Numbered from the stretch's first letter, positions 7,584-15,984 are shown. The stretch is DNA of 49,859 bases from an uncultured Oscillospiraceae bacterium (GCA_934646185.1 CAKUEH010000017.1:1-49859), one strand, 5' to 3'. A program made the numbers and translations. The notes: generated by a model not told the origin, from the sequence alone.

Positions 7584-8574
7584 AAAACTCCCCTCCGGCT
7601 CCTACCGCTGCCGGGTGATGGTGAAAGGAAAATCTCAGTCCTTTACCGGCCCGAGCAAAGCAGAGGTAGAGCGTATGGCACGCGACTACAAGGAGGGCGT
7701 TCTTGCGGTCGAGGAAAATCAAAAGCCGCAGGCTAGAACCGTCGGCAATGTGATTGATGGCTATATTGAAAAAAGAAAAGTTGCTTTGTCCCCATCTACG
7801 CTGCGGGGATACAAGACGATCCGTGAAAATTATTTCCCGTCCATCATGGACGTTGACTTTGGTCTTTTGACGGATGCAAAACTGCAAAAGGCGATTGCCT
7901 CCGATACCCATAGCCCCAAAACTCTGAAAAACGCGCTTCAGCTCGTCCTTTCCGCCTGCGCGGAGGAGGGGCGCACGTTTAAGGTGTACACGCCGAAAGT
8001 CATTCCCAATGAGCGCGCATTCCTGCAGCCGGAGGAGATTCAGCCCTTTATCAAAGCAGCCAATGGCGAACCGTGCGAGATGGCGATCCTGCTTGGTCTT
8101 CACGGCTTGCGTAGATCTGAAATGTGTGTGCTTCGGCGTGAAAACGTTGACACGAAAGCAGGCGTCATATATGTCCGCGGCGCAGTTGTTTATGGCGAAG
8201 GATCGAAGATCGTGCAGAAGCCAGAAAATAAAAACGCCTCATCCAGACGAACCGTCCCGATTATGATCCCCCGCCTAAAGGAGCTCATTGAACCGATTGC
8301 AGATCCACAGGCCTCATTGATCACAGTCACTCCAAATACGATCGGTGAGCAGCTCGAATCCTTCTGCAAAAAACACTCCATGCGAAAGATCACACCGCAT
8401 GGACTTCGGCATTCGTTTTGCTCTCTTGCCTATCATCTTGGTATAAGTGAAAAAGTTGCTATGCAAATTGGCGGTTGGTCGGATTATAATACCATGAGGA
8501 AAATCTATACGCACGTTGCAGACTCCGATATTTCCAAATCCGTAAAGAGCATGACAGAATTTCTGTCTACGTGA
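7555..8574 (+). CDS. int: Tyrosine recombinase (phage/ICE-type integrase)
   Basis: The protein has 339 residues and starts at ATG 7555 with AAGGAG 7 bases upstream. The N-terminal arm-binding region (SGSYRCRVMVKGKS) and a SAM-like core-binding domain (about 60-150) precede the catalytic domain. That domain carries R186, H282-x-x-R285, W308 and nucleophile Y318. It catalyses site-specific integration and excision of the element. The gene end is only 70 bases from a tRNA 3' end, the usual layout for an integrase reading toward its own attachment site. The chromosome resumes beyond it. Confidence 0.94.
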   Translation: MKKVKVPEAEKLPSGSYRCRVMVKGKSQSFTGPSKAEVERMARDYKEGVLAVEENQKPQARTVGNVIDGYIEKRKVALSPSTLRGYKTIRENYFPSIMDVDFGLLTDAKLQKAIASDTHSPKTLKNALQLVLSACAEEGRTFKVYTPKVIPNERAFLQPEEIQPFIKAANGEPCEMAILLGLHGLRRSEMCVLRRENVDTKAGVIYVRGAVVYGEGSKIVQKPENKNASSRRTVPIMIPRLKELIEPIADPQASLITVTPNTIGEQLESFCKKHSMRKITPHGLRHSFCSLAYHLGISEKVAMQIGGWSDYNTMRKIYTHVADSDISKSVKSMTEFLST

Positions 8575-8606
8575 TTTTTGCCACGAAATTTGTCACGCAA
8601 AAATTC
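8575..8606. other. Inverted repeat between integrase and attachment site
   Basis: TTTTTGC and GCAAAAA flank an inner pair CCACGA/GTCACG around AAATTT. It may be an integrase arm-binding site or a weak terminator for int. Confidence 0.4.
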
Positions 8607-8643
8607 GCCCAGTAATTCCAGTCGCTTTACCGCAATCATGCTC

Positions 8644-8668
8644 GGTTCGAGCCCCGCCACCGGCACCA
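8644..8668 (+). other. Attachment site: 3' end of a tRNA gene (probably tRNA-Leu)
   Basis: GGTTCGAGCCC, then CGCCACCGGCACCA, reads as T-loop, T-stem, acceptor strand and CCA. The sequence upstream cannot pair with it: the five bases before the loop do not match the T-stem. Only the last 25 bases of the tRNA are therefore present. The acceptor strand implies a tRNA beginning GCCGGTG, which fits tRNA-Leu types. This is the expected att duplicate; the intact tRNA should lie at the other end of the element, beyond the window start. Confidence 0.75.
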
Positions 8669-8742
8669 CTCAGAAACGCCCCTTACGGCACGAATCCCCG
8701 CCTTGCGGCGAGGATCGATGGCAGACGGGGCGTTTCTTCGCT

Positions 8743-8783
8743 TCAACTCCACGATCGCTTCGCTGGATCGCGGAGTTGTTTTT
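8743..8783 (+). terminator. Terminator downstream of the attachment site
   Basis: CAACTCC-ACGATCG pairs with CGATCG-type arm GGATCGCGGAGTTG, followed by TTTTT. It is probably the original terminator of the tRNA gene. A further 10-base inverted repeat GAAACGCCCC/GGGGCGTTTC (8673-8682, 8727-8736) directly follows the att site. Confidence 0.7.
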
Positions 8784-8798
8784 GACTGCATAACAAAA

Positions 8799-8835
8799 CT
8801 CCCCTGTGCGGACAGGGTTTGTCTGCACAGGGGAG
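8799..8835 (-). terminator. Terminator of the MsmX-type ABC ATPase gene
   Basis: CTCCCCTGTGC and GCACAGGGGAG form a perfect 11-base stem. On the minus strand it is followed by TTTTGTT, 35 bases after the stop codon. Confidence 0.88.
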
Positions 8836-8869
8836 CGTATGATTTCTGCGGGATTTCTGCCAGTCAGGA

Positions 8870-10060
8870 TCAGAAGAGGTTCTTCTCGGTTTCCTTGTCG
8901 AAGAAGTGCATCAGCTCGGGCTTGAAGCTGTACTTCACGGGCTTGTGGCTGCCGTGGACAGCGTCGAGGTCGATGTCGGTCGTCGGAACGACGATGACGA
9001 CGTCCTTGCCGTTGGAGTTGACGTGCAGATGCAGCTCGGAGCCCATCAGCTCGGAGACGTCGACCATGGCGTCGATGCCGTCCTGCGACAGATGGATGTG
9101 GACCGGGCGAACGCCGGCGATGATGTCGACGGGCACCTTGTCCATCTTCTTGAGCGCTTCCTGCTTGTCGGCGGGCAGCTCAAAGTCCTTGCCCTGCACG
9201 GTCGCGACGTACTTGTCGCCCTTCTTGGACAGCGTCGCGTCGAAGAAGTTCATCTGCGGCGTGCCGATGAAGCCGGCGACGAAGAGGTTTGCCGGATGGT
9301 TGAAGACCTCCTGCGGGGTGCCGATCTGCTGGATGAAGCCGTCGCGCATGATGACGATGCGGTCGCCCAGCGTCATAGCCTCGACCTGGTCGTGGGTGAC
9401 GTAGATGAAGGTAGTGTCGATCTTCTCACGCAGCTTGATGATCTCGGCGCGCATCTGGTTGCGGAGCTTGGCGTCGAGGTTGGACAGCGGCTCGTCCATC
9501 AGGAAGACCTTCGGGTTCCGCACGATGGCGCGGCCGATGGCGACACGCTGGCGCTGGCCGCCGGACAGAGCCTTCGGCTTGCGGTTGAGGTACTGGGTAA
9601 TGTCGAGGATCTCGGCGGCCTCACGGACCTTGCGGTCGATCTCCGCCTTCGGGGTCTTCTTCAGCTTCAGAGAGAAGGCCATGTTATCATAAACGGTCAT
9701 GTGGGGATACAGAGCGTAGTTCTGGAAGACCATGGCGATGTCGCGATCCTTCGGGGCCACGTCGTTCATGAGCTTGCCGTCGATATACAGCTCGCCCTCG
9801 GAGATCTCCTCCAGACCCGCGACCATGCGCAGCGTCGTGGACTTGCCGCAGCCGGACGGGCCGACGAGAACGATGAATTCCTTGTCCGCGATGTCGAGAT
9901 TGAATTCCTGCACGGCGACGACGCCCTTGTCGGTGATCTGAAGGTTGACCTTCTTCTCCTCGGCAGGCTCTTCGCCCTTCTTCTTTTTCTTGCTCTTCTT
10001 TTCTTCGCCACTGACGAACGGGTAGATTTTCTTGACGTTTACGAGTTTTACTTCTGCCAT
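8870..10060 (-). CDS. msmX: MsmX/UgpC-type carbohydrate ABC transporter ATPase
   Basis: The protein has 396 residues. It energises CUT1 sugar importers: Walker A GPSGCGKST at about 72-80, the LSGGQRQR signature, Walker B VFLMDEPLSNLDAKLR, the H-loop VTHDQVEAM, and a C-terminal TOBE-like domain (about 270-396). ATG at 10060 begins the conserved MAEVKLVNVKKIYP, but no ribosome site is close to it. A lysine-rich insert of about 30 residues (EEKKSKKKKKGEEPAEEKK) sits between the first strand and the residues that precede Walker A; characterised MsmX proteins lack it. There are no permease or binding-protein genes nearby, as expected of a shared 'universal' ATPase serving several importers elsewhere. 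Confidence 0.92.
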   Translation of the reverse strand: MAEVKLVNVKKIYPFVSGEEKKSKKKKKGEEPAEEKKVNLQITDKGVVAVQEFNLDIADKEFIVLVGPSGCGKSTTLRMVAGLEEISEGELYIDGKLMNDVAPKDRDIAMVFQNYALYPHMTVYDNMAFSLKLKKTPKAEIDRKVREAAEILDITQYLNRKPKALSGGQRQRVAIGRAIVRNPKVFLMDEPLSNLDAKLRNQMRAEIIKLREKIDTTFIYVTHDQVEAMTLGDRIVIMRDGFIQQIGTPQEVFNHPANLFVAGFIGTPQMNFFDATLSKKGDKYVATVQGKDFELPADKQEALKKMDKVPVDIIAGVRPVHIHLSQDGIDAMVDVSELMGSELHLHVNSNGKDVVIVVPTTDIDLDAVHGSHKPVKYSFKPELMHFFDKETEKNLF

Positions 10061-10243
10061 ACTGATCTGGACTCTGACTGCGCTGCCTCCGCACCGCATT
10101 CTCACGACCGCCGGGCTTGGCGGACGCATTGCGACATGTCTCCACAATGCCGCACCGGGAGTCTCCCGGATGAAAATATCCTCCTTATTATTGCCGCAGC
10201 GCACCATAAGTGTGGATTGGTACACTCCGACTAAGATACACGT

Positions 10244-10272
10244 ATTATATCAGATCATTTCCATAAAGTCAT
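10244..10272 (-). promoter_or_regulatory. Candidate promoter of msmX with long leader
   Basis: On the minus strand ATGACT and a consensus TATAAT are 17 bases apart, which implies a leader of about 175 bases. The leader holds a CCGGGAG/CTCCCGG hairpin near 10155-10172. No known riboswitch was recognised. Confidence 0.45.
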
Positions 10273-10332
10273 TTGTCGCTTTTGCTGAAATTTCACGCAG
10301 AAACACGGCAGAACGCACAAACCGGATCCCCG

Positions 10333-10361
10333 TTTACTTTTCTCCCGTTCCCTGCTACAAT
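10333..10361 (+). promoter_or_regulatory. Promoter of the Nudix-DUF523 operon
   Basis: TTTACT at 10333-10338, a 17-base spacer and TACAAT at 10356-10361 lie 26 bases before the Nudix start. Confidence 0.6.
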
Positions 10362-10387
10362 AAACAAAAGCGAAGGAGGGACGGCGC

Positions 10388-10855
10388 ATGAAGCAGACAA
10401 CGCTCTGTTATCTCGAGCGCGATGGGCAGTATCTGATGCTCCACCGCGTGAAAAAGGCACACGACGAGAATCACGACAAGTGGATCGGCGTCGGCGGAAA
10501 GTTTGAGGACAGGGAAAGCCCGGAGGACTGCGTCCGCCGCGAGGTGCTGGAGGAAACGGGCCTGACGCTCACCGATTACCGCTACTGCGGCCTCGTGACC
10601 TTCGTCTCCGACGTCTGGCCGACCGAGTACATGCACCTGTTCCACGCCGCGGGCTTTACCGGCACGCCGAAGGACTGCGACGAGGGAGAACTGGCCTGGA
10701 TTGACAAGCGAAAGCTCGCCGCCCTGCAGCAATGGGAGGGCGACCGCATCTTCCTGCAGCTCATGGACGCGCACGTCCCGTTTTTTTCCTTGAAGCTCGT
10801 ATATGCGGGCGATACGCTCACAGAAGCCGTTCTGAACGGAGAAAGGATCCGATAA
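10388..10855 (+). CDS. Nudix hydrolase (MutT-like, 8-oxo-dGTP diphosphatase type)
   Basis: This 155-residue protein has a complete Nudix box: G37-x5-E43-x7-R51-E-V-L-E-E-x-G-L59. It hydrolyses a nucleoside diphosphate linked to another group; the substrate cannot be told from sequence. The start MKQTTLCYLERDGQYLMLHR with LMLHR and the KWIGVGGKFE run is typical of small clostridial MutT-like enzymes that clean oxidised dGTP. GGAGGGA lies about 7 bases before the ATG. The DUF523 gene starts one base after its stop, so they form one unit with a shared terminator. Confidence 0.9.
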   Translation: MKQTTLCYLERDGQYLMLHRVKKAHDENHDKWIGVGGKFEDRESPEDCVRREVLEETGLTLTDYRYCGLVTFVSDVWPTEYMHLFHAAGFTGTPKDCDEGELAWIDKRKLAALQQWEGDRIFLQLMDAHVPFFSLKLVYAGDTLTEAVLNGERIR

Positions 10856-10856
10856 C

Positions 10857-11327
10857 ATGGAAAACATTCTGATCAGCGCCTGTCTGCTCGGCGTATGCTG
10901 CCGGTACGACGGCGAGTCGAAGCCCATCATGCAGACCGTTGCGCTCATGGAGCGCTATCACCTCATTCCCGTCTGTCCCGAGCAGCTCGGCGGGCTCCCC
11001 ACCCCGCGCGAGCCGTCGGAGCGGCAGGGTGATGCCGTCCGGACAAAAAGCGGCGCGGACGTGACCGCGCAATACCGCCGCGGCGCGGAGCAGGCGCTGC
11101 ATCTGGCGCGTCTGTACGGCTGCCGGGCAGCCGTTTTGAAAGAGCGCAGCCCGAGCTGCGGCAGCGGAGAAATTTACGACGGTACGTTTTCCGGCCGCCT
11201 GACGCCCGGCGACGGCGTAACGGCTGCGCTTTTAAAGGAAAACGGCATCGCCGTCTACGGCGAGCGCGAGATCGAAACGCTTCTGGCGCAGGCCGAACCG
11301 GACGAGCCCCAGCAGAGCCTGTTCTGA
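10857..11327 (+). CDS. DUF523 family protein
   Basis: The 156-residue protein matches DUF523 by eye. It has the N-terminal ISACLLGVCCRYDG, then CPEQLGGLPTPR-P-E and the late LKERSPSCGSGEIYDG. The paired cysteines (ACLLGVCC, CP, SPSCG) are conserved in the family and could bind metal or an iron-sulfur cluster. No reaction is established. It is co-transcribed with a Nudix hydrolase and ends at a strong terminator that also faces the converging SLH gene. Confidence 0.88.
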   Translation: MENILISACLLGVCCRYDGESKPIMQTVALMERYHLIPVCPEQLGGLPTPREPSERQGDAVRTKSGADVTAQYRRGAEQALHLARLYGCRAAVLKERSPSCGSGEIYDGTFSGRLTPGDGVTAALLKENGIAVYGEREIETLLAQAEPDEPQQSLF

Positions 11328-11331
11328 ACGC

Positions 11332-11374
11332 AAAAACCAGCCGCTCCCCGGACGTGGGAGCGGCTGGTTCGTTT
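11332..11374. terminator. Bidirectional terminator
   Basis: AACCAGCCGCTCCC and GGGAGCGGCTGGTT form a perfect 14-base stem with A-rich and T-containing flanks. It separates the converging DUF523 and SLH genes. Confidence 0.85.
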
Positions 11375-11379
11375 CAGTT

Positions 11380-12498
11380 TCAGAATTCGCAGATGCGCGT
11401 AAGCAGGACCAGGCACTGCTCAAGCGTCATGTCCTTTTTGGGCTCAAAGCCCTTCGTCGTGCCGTTCATCAGATCATACTGTGTCATCATCGCGACGGCC
11501 TCTCTGGCCCAGTCGGAGATGGACGCGCTGTCGGGATAGCGGCTGAGCGTCGTCATATCGGCCTCGAAGACCACGCTCGACTGCCGCAGCAGACGCAGCA
11601 GCACCGTCGCGGCCATCTGCCGCGTGACCCTGGAGGTCGTGTCAAAGCTGCCGTCGGCATTCGGCTGCATCACGCCGAGCTGCTGCACAACGACGACGGG
11701 GTCCGACACATCCTCGACGAGGCCGAGCGTCCGCGCGGTATTCGCCGCGAGGCGGGCCAGCGTTTTGCGGGTGATAGAAGACTGATAGCTGCCGTCGGCC
11801 AGCATGGTGATGCCGTAGACATCGGCGCGGTCGACAAGCTCCGCCGCCCAGCCGGACGGGGTCCCGGTGATATTGGACACGCCGCTGCCCCAGGCGTAGA
11901 TCGTGGATGCTGCGCCGCCGGAAGGCTGCGGCTCTTCGGCCGCGGACGGAGCGGAAACGCTTCCTCCCTCCCCGGCAGCCGCCGCGCGGCCGGAAGCAGA
12001 GCACATGGTATAGAAGGTATAGCACCCGCCGTCATAGGGGATCACGCGGTTGACGCCCGCCTTGCCGTCCCAGACCCAGTTCTGCTCGAACAGCGTGACG
12101 GTGCCGCCCGCCTCGTCGACGGATTTGACGATGGCATAGTGGTTGCCGTATCGCTCGCGCGCCTCGGCGGAGGCGTAGGCGATATCGCCGGGCTGCGGCG
12201 TGTATGTAACCTCGAACCAATACCCGGCCGGGCTGGCCGCGGTGATATTGCCGTTGTCCGTGTACACGCTCACGCCGTAGACCGTGCTGTAAAACCGTTC
12301 GATCAGCTCATTGCAGAACAGCGTGCTGCCGGTCTCATTATACAGCGCGTCCACGCCGCAGAAGGTGTCTGCGATAAAGCCCTCCCCCGCGATCGTGACA
12401 TAGTCCAGCCGGATGGTCGCCTCGGCGGCCAGCGCCGGTACGGCCAGCAGCGCCAGACATAAAACAGCCGCCGCCAGACGGCGGAATTTCCTCTGCAT
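11380..12498 (-). CDS. Secreted CHAP-like amidase with SLH-type repeats
   Basis: The protein has 372 residues. ATG at 12498 is preferred over the TTG two codons upstream because GAAGG then lies 9 bases away. Residues 1-25 are a signal peptide ending ALA-A. Residues about 45-170 resemble a CHAP peptidoglycan amidase with a plausible Cys62 / His120 / Asn140 triad (FCNELIERF, GNHYAIVKS, FEQNW). A Gly/Ser/Ala linker follows (about 178-200). The rest (200-372) is a run of SLH-like repeats, the last being YPDSASISDWAREAV with NGTTKGFEPKKDMT. It is probably a wall-bound enzyme trimming peptidoglycan. The first SLH repeats are degenerate. Confidence 0.82.
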   Translation of the reverse strand: MQRKFRRLAAAVLCLALLAVPALAAEATIRLDYVTIAGEGFIADTFCGVDALYNETGSTLFCNELIERFYSTVYGVSVYTDNGNITAASPAGYWFEVTYTPQPGDIAYASAEARERYGNHYAIVKSVDEAGGTVTLFEQNWVWDGKAGVNRVIPYDGGCYTFYTMCSASGRAAAAGEGGSVSAPSAAEEPQPSGGAASTIYAWGSGVSNITGTPSGWAAELVDRADVYGITMLADGSYQSSITRKTLARLAANTARTLGLVEDVSDPVVVVQQLGVMQPNADGSFDTTSRVTRQMAATVLLRLLRQSSVVFEADMTTLSRYPDSASISDWAREAVAMMTQYDLMNGTTKGFEPKKDMTLEQCLVLLTRICEF

Positions 12499-12536
12499 GC
12501 ACAAAAGCCTTCTTTCGTTCGATAAACTTCCTTCAA

Positions 12537-12565
12537 ATTGTAACAGATTGTAACCAATAAGTCAA
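12537..12565 (-). promoter_or_regulatory. Promoter of the CHAP/SLH gene
   Basis: On the minus strand TTGACT, a 17-base spacer and TACAAT lie 39 bases before the ATG. A second TTACAAT-like element within the spacer repeats the -10. Confidence 0.8.
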
Positions 12566-12644
12566 CCATTTTTTTGCGCCCACTGGAAAACCGGCCCGGA
12601 AGTGTGGTATAGTATATTGAGTTCCGAAACACGGAGGCATTTGC

Positions 12645-13058
12645 TTGGAAAATTATTTTCATCTGAATATGGACCGGCGCGCGATCAACCAGATCAGCGC
12701 GCTCGGCCTTGCGCACTGCGGCGACGCGGTGTTTGAGCTGCTGGTGCGCAGCTATCTCTGCGCGTCCGGCAAGGCGCTGAACGGCAATCTGCACCGCGCG
12801 ACGGTCGAGCTCGTCTGCGCCCCGGCACAGGCGGAGCGCGCCGAGCGCATGCTCCCGTTTCTGACGCAGGAGGAGCTGGCTTTTTACAGGCGCGGCCGCA
12901 ACGCGCACGTGCATCAGGTGCCGAAAAACGCCACCTATGCACAGTATGCCAGAGCCACAGGGCTCGAATGCCTGTTCGGGGCCCTGTATCTTTCCGGGCA
13001 GCTCGACCGGCTGAACGAGCTTTTTATCCTGACCATGGAGGATCCTCATGCCATTTGA
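12645..13058 (+). CDS. mrnC: Mini-ribonuclease III
   Basis: The protein has 137 residues and the RNase III catalytic fold without the double-stranded RNA-binding domain, the hallmark of Mini-III. It matures the 23S rRNA ends. The visible signature is LGLAHCGDAVFELLVRSYL (catalytic Asp in GDAVFE), and RGRNAH appears in the second half as in MrnC. The start is TTG at 12645, supported by ACGGAGG 7 bases upstream; no in-frame ATG fits before ATG 12669, which would cut into the conserved N terminus. It overlaps rqcH by 11 bases. In many Firmicutes mrnC follows cysS, which is not the case here. Confidence 0.92.
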   Translation: MENYFHLNMDRRAINQISALGLAHCGDAVFELLVRSYLCASGKALNGNLHRATVELVCAPAQAERAERMLPFLTQEELAFYRRGRNAHVHQVPKNATYAQYARATGLECLFGALYLSGQLDRLNELFILTMEDPHAI

Positions 13059-14811
13059 CGCATTTTTCCTCACGGCAGTCCGCCGTGAGCTGGAGGGCAG
13101 CCTGACCGGCTGCCGCATCGACAAGGTCCAGCAGCCGCAGCGCGACACGCTGATCCTGTCCATGCGCGGCGCGGCGGGCGGCGGACGGCTGCTGCTGACG
13201 GCTTCGCCCAATCATCCGCGCATCCACCTGACGAGCGAGCCCGCCGAAAACCCGGCGCAGCCGCCCATGTTCTGCATGCTCCTGCGCAAGCACCTGACGG
13301 GCGGCCGTCTCGTGTCCATATCCCAGCCGGAGATGGAGCGCCTGCTCGACCTCACCTTCGACTGCACCGACGAGATGGGCAGTCCCGCGCAGAAGCACCT
13401 GATCCTGGAGATCATGGGCCGCAACTCCAATCTGATCCTGACCGCAGAGGACGGACGCATCGTCGACTGCCTGCGCCGCGTCGATTTTGAAATGAGCGAG
13501 CAGCGGCAGGTCCTGCCGGGCCTGTTCTACCATCTGCCGCCCACGCAGGGAAAGCTGGATCCGTTTGCCGTCACGGAAGACGCACTCGCGGCGCTTTTAT
13601 CCGCGCAGACGATGCCCAAGCGCCTTGACGGCTGGCTTCTTGAGACGCTCGGCGGTCTCTCCCCGCTCGTGTGCCGGGAGCTCGCGTTCCGCCTGACGGG
13701 CGATCTGGATACCGATCTGTCCGGGCTTTCTCCGGAGGAAAAATCGGCGCTGGCCGCGCGGCTGCACACTGCGCTCGTGCAGCTGCACACCGCGCCGCCG
13801 CAGCCCATGCTCCTGTATAAGGACGACCGCCCGTGGGACTTCACCTGCCTGCCCGTCACGCAGTACGGCGATTTCGTCCGGCAGGAGCCGTATGACTCCT
13901 TCTCGCAGCTGCTCGACCGGTTCTACGCCGCGCGTGACCGCGCCGATTCCATCCGCCAATCGTCGCAGGCCATCCGCAAGACCGTCTCCAACCTGCACGC
14001 GCGCACGGCGCGCAAGCTCGACAACCAGCGGCGGGAGCTCGCCGCGACCCACGACCGCGAGCGCCTGCGCCGTCTCGGCGATATCCTCACCGCGAATCTC
14101 TACGCTGTCAAGCGCGGCCAGACGAAGCTGCGCGCCGCCGATTTCTACGATCCGGACATGAAGGAGATCGAGATCCCTCTCAACCCGGCCATTTCCCCGC
14201 AGCAGAACGCGGCAAAATTCTATAAGGACTATCAGAAGGCCAAAACCGCCGAAAAGATCCTGACGGAGCAGATTGCGAAGGGCGAGCAGGAGCTTGCGTA
14301 TCTTGCCAGCGTCCTCGACGCGCTCACGCGCGCGGAATCCGCGCGCGATCTGCAGGAGATCCGCGCCGAGCTCGTCTCCGGCGGCTATCTGCGCGAGACA
14401 GACCGCAAAAAACGCATGAAGCTGCCGCCGAGTAAGCCCATGCGCTTCACCTCCTCCGACGGCTTCCCGATCCTCGTCGGCCGCAGCAACCGGCAAAACG
14501 ACGAGCTGACGACGCGTCTGGCCGCGAAAACCGATATCTGGCTGCACGTCCAGAAGATCCCCGGCAGCCACGTCATCATCGAAACGGACGGCCGGACGCC
14601 GCCCGACCGGACCGTGACGGAGGCGATGCAGCTTGCGGCCTATTATTCGCAGGCGCGCGACGGCCAGAACGTGCCGGTCGACTACACGCCGGTAAAATTC
14701 GTCAAAAAACCCGCGGGCGCAAAGCCCGGCATGGTGATCTACACGACGTATCAGACCGCCGTCGTTACGCCGGACGCGGCGCTGTGCGAACGGCTGAAGG
14801 AGAAGGACTGA
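13048..14811 (+). CDS. rqcH: RqcH (NFACT family) ribosome-associated quality control factor
   Basis: The protein has 587 residues. RqcH binds stalled 50S subunits with peptidyl-tRNA and recruits tRNA-Ala to add an alanine tail that marks the nascent chain for decay. Domain order: NFACT-N (1-200, starting MPFDAFFLTAVRREL), HhH region (about 200-260), long coiled coils (about 300-440), and the NFACT-R domain (450-570, FTSSDGFPILVGRSNRQND). The last contains DIWLHVQKIPGSHVII. GGAGG lies 8 bases before the ATG. The length matches the family. Translational coupling with mrnC joins two RNA/ribosome functions. Older annotations call it fibronectin-binding protein. Confidence 0.93.
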   Translation: MPFDAFFLTAVRRELEGSLTGCRIDKVQQPQRDTLILSMRGAAGGGRLLLTASPNHPRIHLTSEPAENPAQPPMFCMLLRKHLTGGRLVSISQPEMERLLDLTFDCTDEMGSPAQKHLILEIMGRNSNLILTAEDGRIVDCLRRVDFEMSEQRQVLPGLFYHLPPTQGKLDPFAVTEDALAALLSAQTMPKRLDGWLLETLGGLSPLVCRELAFRLTGDLDTDLSGLSPEEKSALAARLHTALVQLHTAPPQPMLLYKDDRPWDFTCLPVTQYGDFVRQEPYDSFSQLLDRFYAARDRADSIRQSSQAIRKTVSNLHARTARKLDNQRRELAATHDRERLRRLGDILTANLYAVKRGQTKLRAADFYDPDMKEIEIPLNPAISPQQNAAKFYKDYQKAKTAEKILTEQIAKGEQELAYLASVLDALTRAESARDLQEIRAELVSGGYLRETDRKKRMKLPPSKPMRFTSSDGFPILVGRSNRQNDELTTRLAAKTDIWLHVQKIPGSHVIIETDGRTPPDRTVTEAMQLAAYYSQARDGQNVPVDYTPVKFVKKPAGAKPGMVIYTTYQTAVVTPDAALCERLKEKD

Positions 14812-15077
14812 TGGAAGAGCGGCACTACGCGTTTTTTCAGAACCGCGACTGCGAATATTTCCCCTGCCACGAGACGCAGCACCCGGAGGATTTCAACTGC
14901 TTGTTCTGCTACTGCCCGCTCTACGCGCTCGGGCGCGGCTGCGGCGGCAATTTCCGCTATACAGAGTCCGGGATCAAGGACTGCTCCGGCTGTCTGTTCC
15001 CGCATCGGAGGGAAAACTATGACCGCGTGAACGCGCGCTTCCTGGAGATCGTCAAAAAAATGCAGGAATGCGAATAA
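14811..15077 (+). CDS. Cysteine-rich small domain protein
   Basis: The protein has 88 residues and ten cysteines arranged as in the 'cysteine-rich small domain' family (PF04071 by recollection). Key segments are NRDCEYFPCH, FNCLFCYCPLY, GCGGNF and KDCSGCLFPH. It probably binds zinc or another metal; the function is unknown. In other genomes the family often stands near cobalamin genes, which are absent here. The ATG overlaps the rqcH stop by one base, and the ribosome site GGAGAAGGA lies in the rqcH end. It is thus the third gene of the mrnC-rqcH unit. Confidence 0.88.
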   Translation: MEERHYAFFQNRDCEYFPCHETQHPEDFNCLFCYCPLYALGRGCGGNFRYTESGIKDCSGCLFPHRRENYDRVNARFLEIVKKMQECE

Positions 15078-15135
15078 CGTGCCCGCGGTTCGGTTTCTAC
15101 TGCTTTTGTCCATGTTTTCCCCACTTTTCCCGCAA

Positions 15136-15172
15136 AAGCACGACACTCTACTGTCCGTAGAGTGCCGTGCTT
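15136..15172 (+). terminator. Hairpin, probable terminator of the mrnC-rqcH unit
   Basis: AAGCACG-A-CACTCTAC and GTAGAGTG-C-CGTGCTT form a 15-pair stem with one mismatch and a TGTCC loop. Only a weak T-rich tail (CGCTTTG) follows. Confidence 0.6.
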
Positions 15173-15284
15173 CGCTTTGTAGACCGGCAGGTGCGAACCG
15201 GGAGAGCGCTTTGAGGCAGGAATCGGGAGACTTTTTCCCTCTGTGCGGTTACACTGGAGATACAAACAAGCAGGAGGGATCCCC

Positions 15285-15950
15285 ATGAAAAACCTGAAGA
15301 TCTTCGGCGACTCCATCATCAAGGGCGTCACCTATAACGGCCAGAGCTACCACCTGTGCCAGGAGCATGATTTTGACACGCTCGCCGCGCAGGGCGTTGC
15401 CGTGGAAAACTACGCGAAGATGGGCGCGACCATCGACGCGGGGCTGAAGCAGCTGGACCGGAAGCTCGGCTCCTGCGGCGGCGAGACCACCGTGCTGTTC
15501 TGCTTCGGCGGCAACGACTGCGATTACGACTGGAAGGCCATTTCGGAAGACCCGGACGGCAAGCATCTGCCGCACACGCCGTCGGAGCAGTTTATCGACC
15601 GCTACTGCACGGCCATCCGTAAGGCGCAGAGCGCGGGCGCCCGCGTGGCGATGACGAGCCTGCCGCCGCTGGAGCAGGAGCGGTATTTCTCCTTCATCAC
15701 CAGAGGGCTGAGTGCGGAGAACATCCTGCGCTGGCTGGGTGACACGGATCATCTGTACCGCTGGCAGGAATATTACAATTCCATGGTCGCGCAGCTGAGC
15801 CGTGCGTTTGGCTGTAGACTTGTCGATCTGCGATCGGAGTTCCTCAAAAGCCGCGTCTTCCCGACGCTCATCGGCGCGGACGGCATCCACCCCACCCAGG
15901 CCGGCCACGACCTCATCCACCGCACCGTCCAGTCCGCCCTGGCGTATTGA
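15285..15950 (+). CDS. SGNH/GDSL-type hydrolase
   Basis: The 221-residue cytoplasmic esterase-like protein has the SGNH blocks in order: GDSIIKG (nucleophile Ser10), a Gly block near NYAKMGATI, FGGNDCDYDW (Asn of block III), and the late GADGIHPTQAGHDLI (Asp/His, block V). It would hydrolyse an ester or acetyl group; the substrate is unknown. AGGAGGG lies 6 bases before the ATG at 15285. There is no signal peptide. It stands alone between a terminator-like hairpin and a repeat-filled gap. Confidence 0.9.
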   Translation: MKNLKIFGDSIIKGVTYNGQSYHLCQEHDFDTLAAQGVAVENYAKMGATIDAGLKQLDRKLGSCGGETTVLFCFGGNDCDYDWKAISEDPDGKHLPHTPSEQFIDRYCTAIRKAQSAGARVAMTSLPPLEQERYFSFITRGLSAENILRWLGDTDHLYRWQEYYNSMVAQLSRAFGCRLVDLRSEFLKSRVFPTLIGADGIHPTQAGHDLIHRTVQSALAY

Positions 15951-15984
15951 TCCGCGTGCCACAATCGCAGCAGAACACGAGCTG

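Noticed and set aside
8600..8668. Complete tRNA gene next to the integrase
   Set aside because: The bases before the T-loop cannot form a T-stem, anticodon arm or D-arm, so only the 3' end is present.
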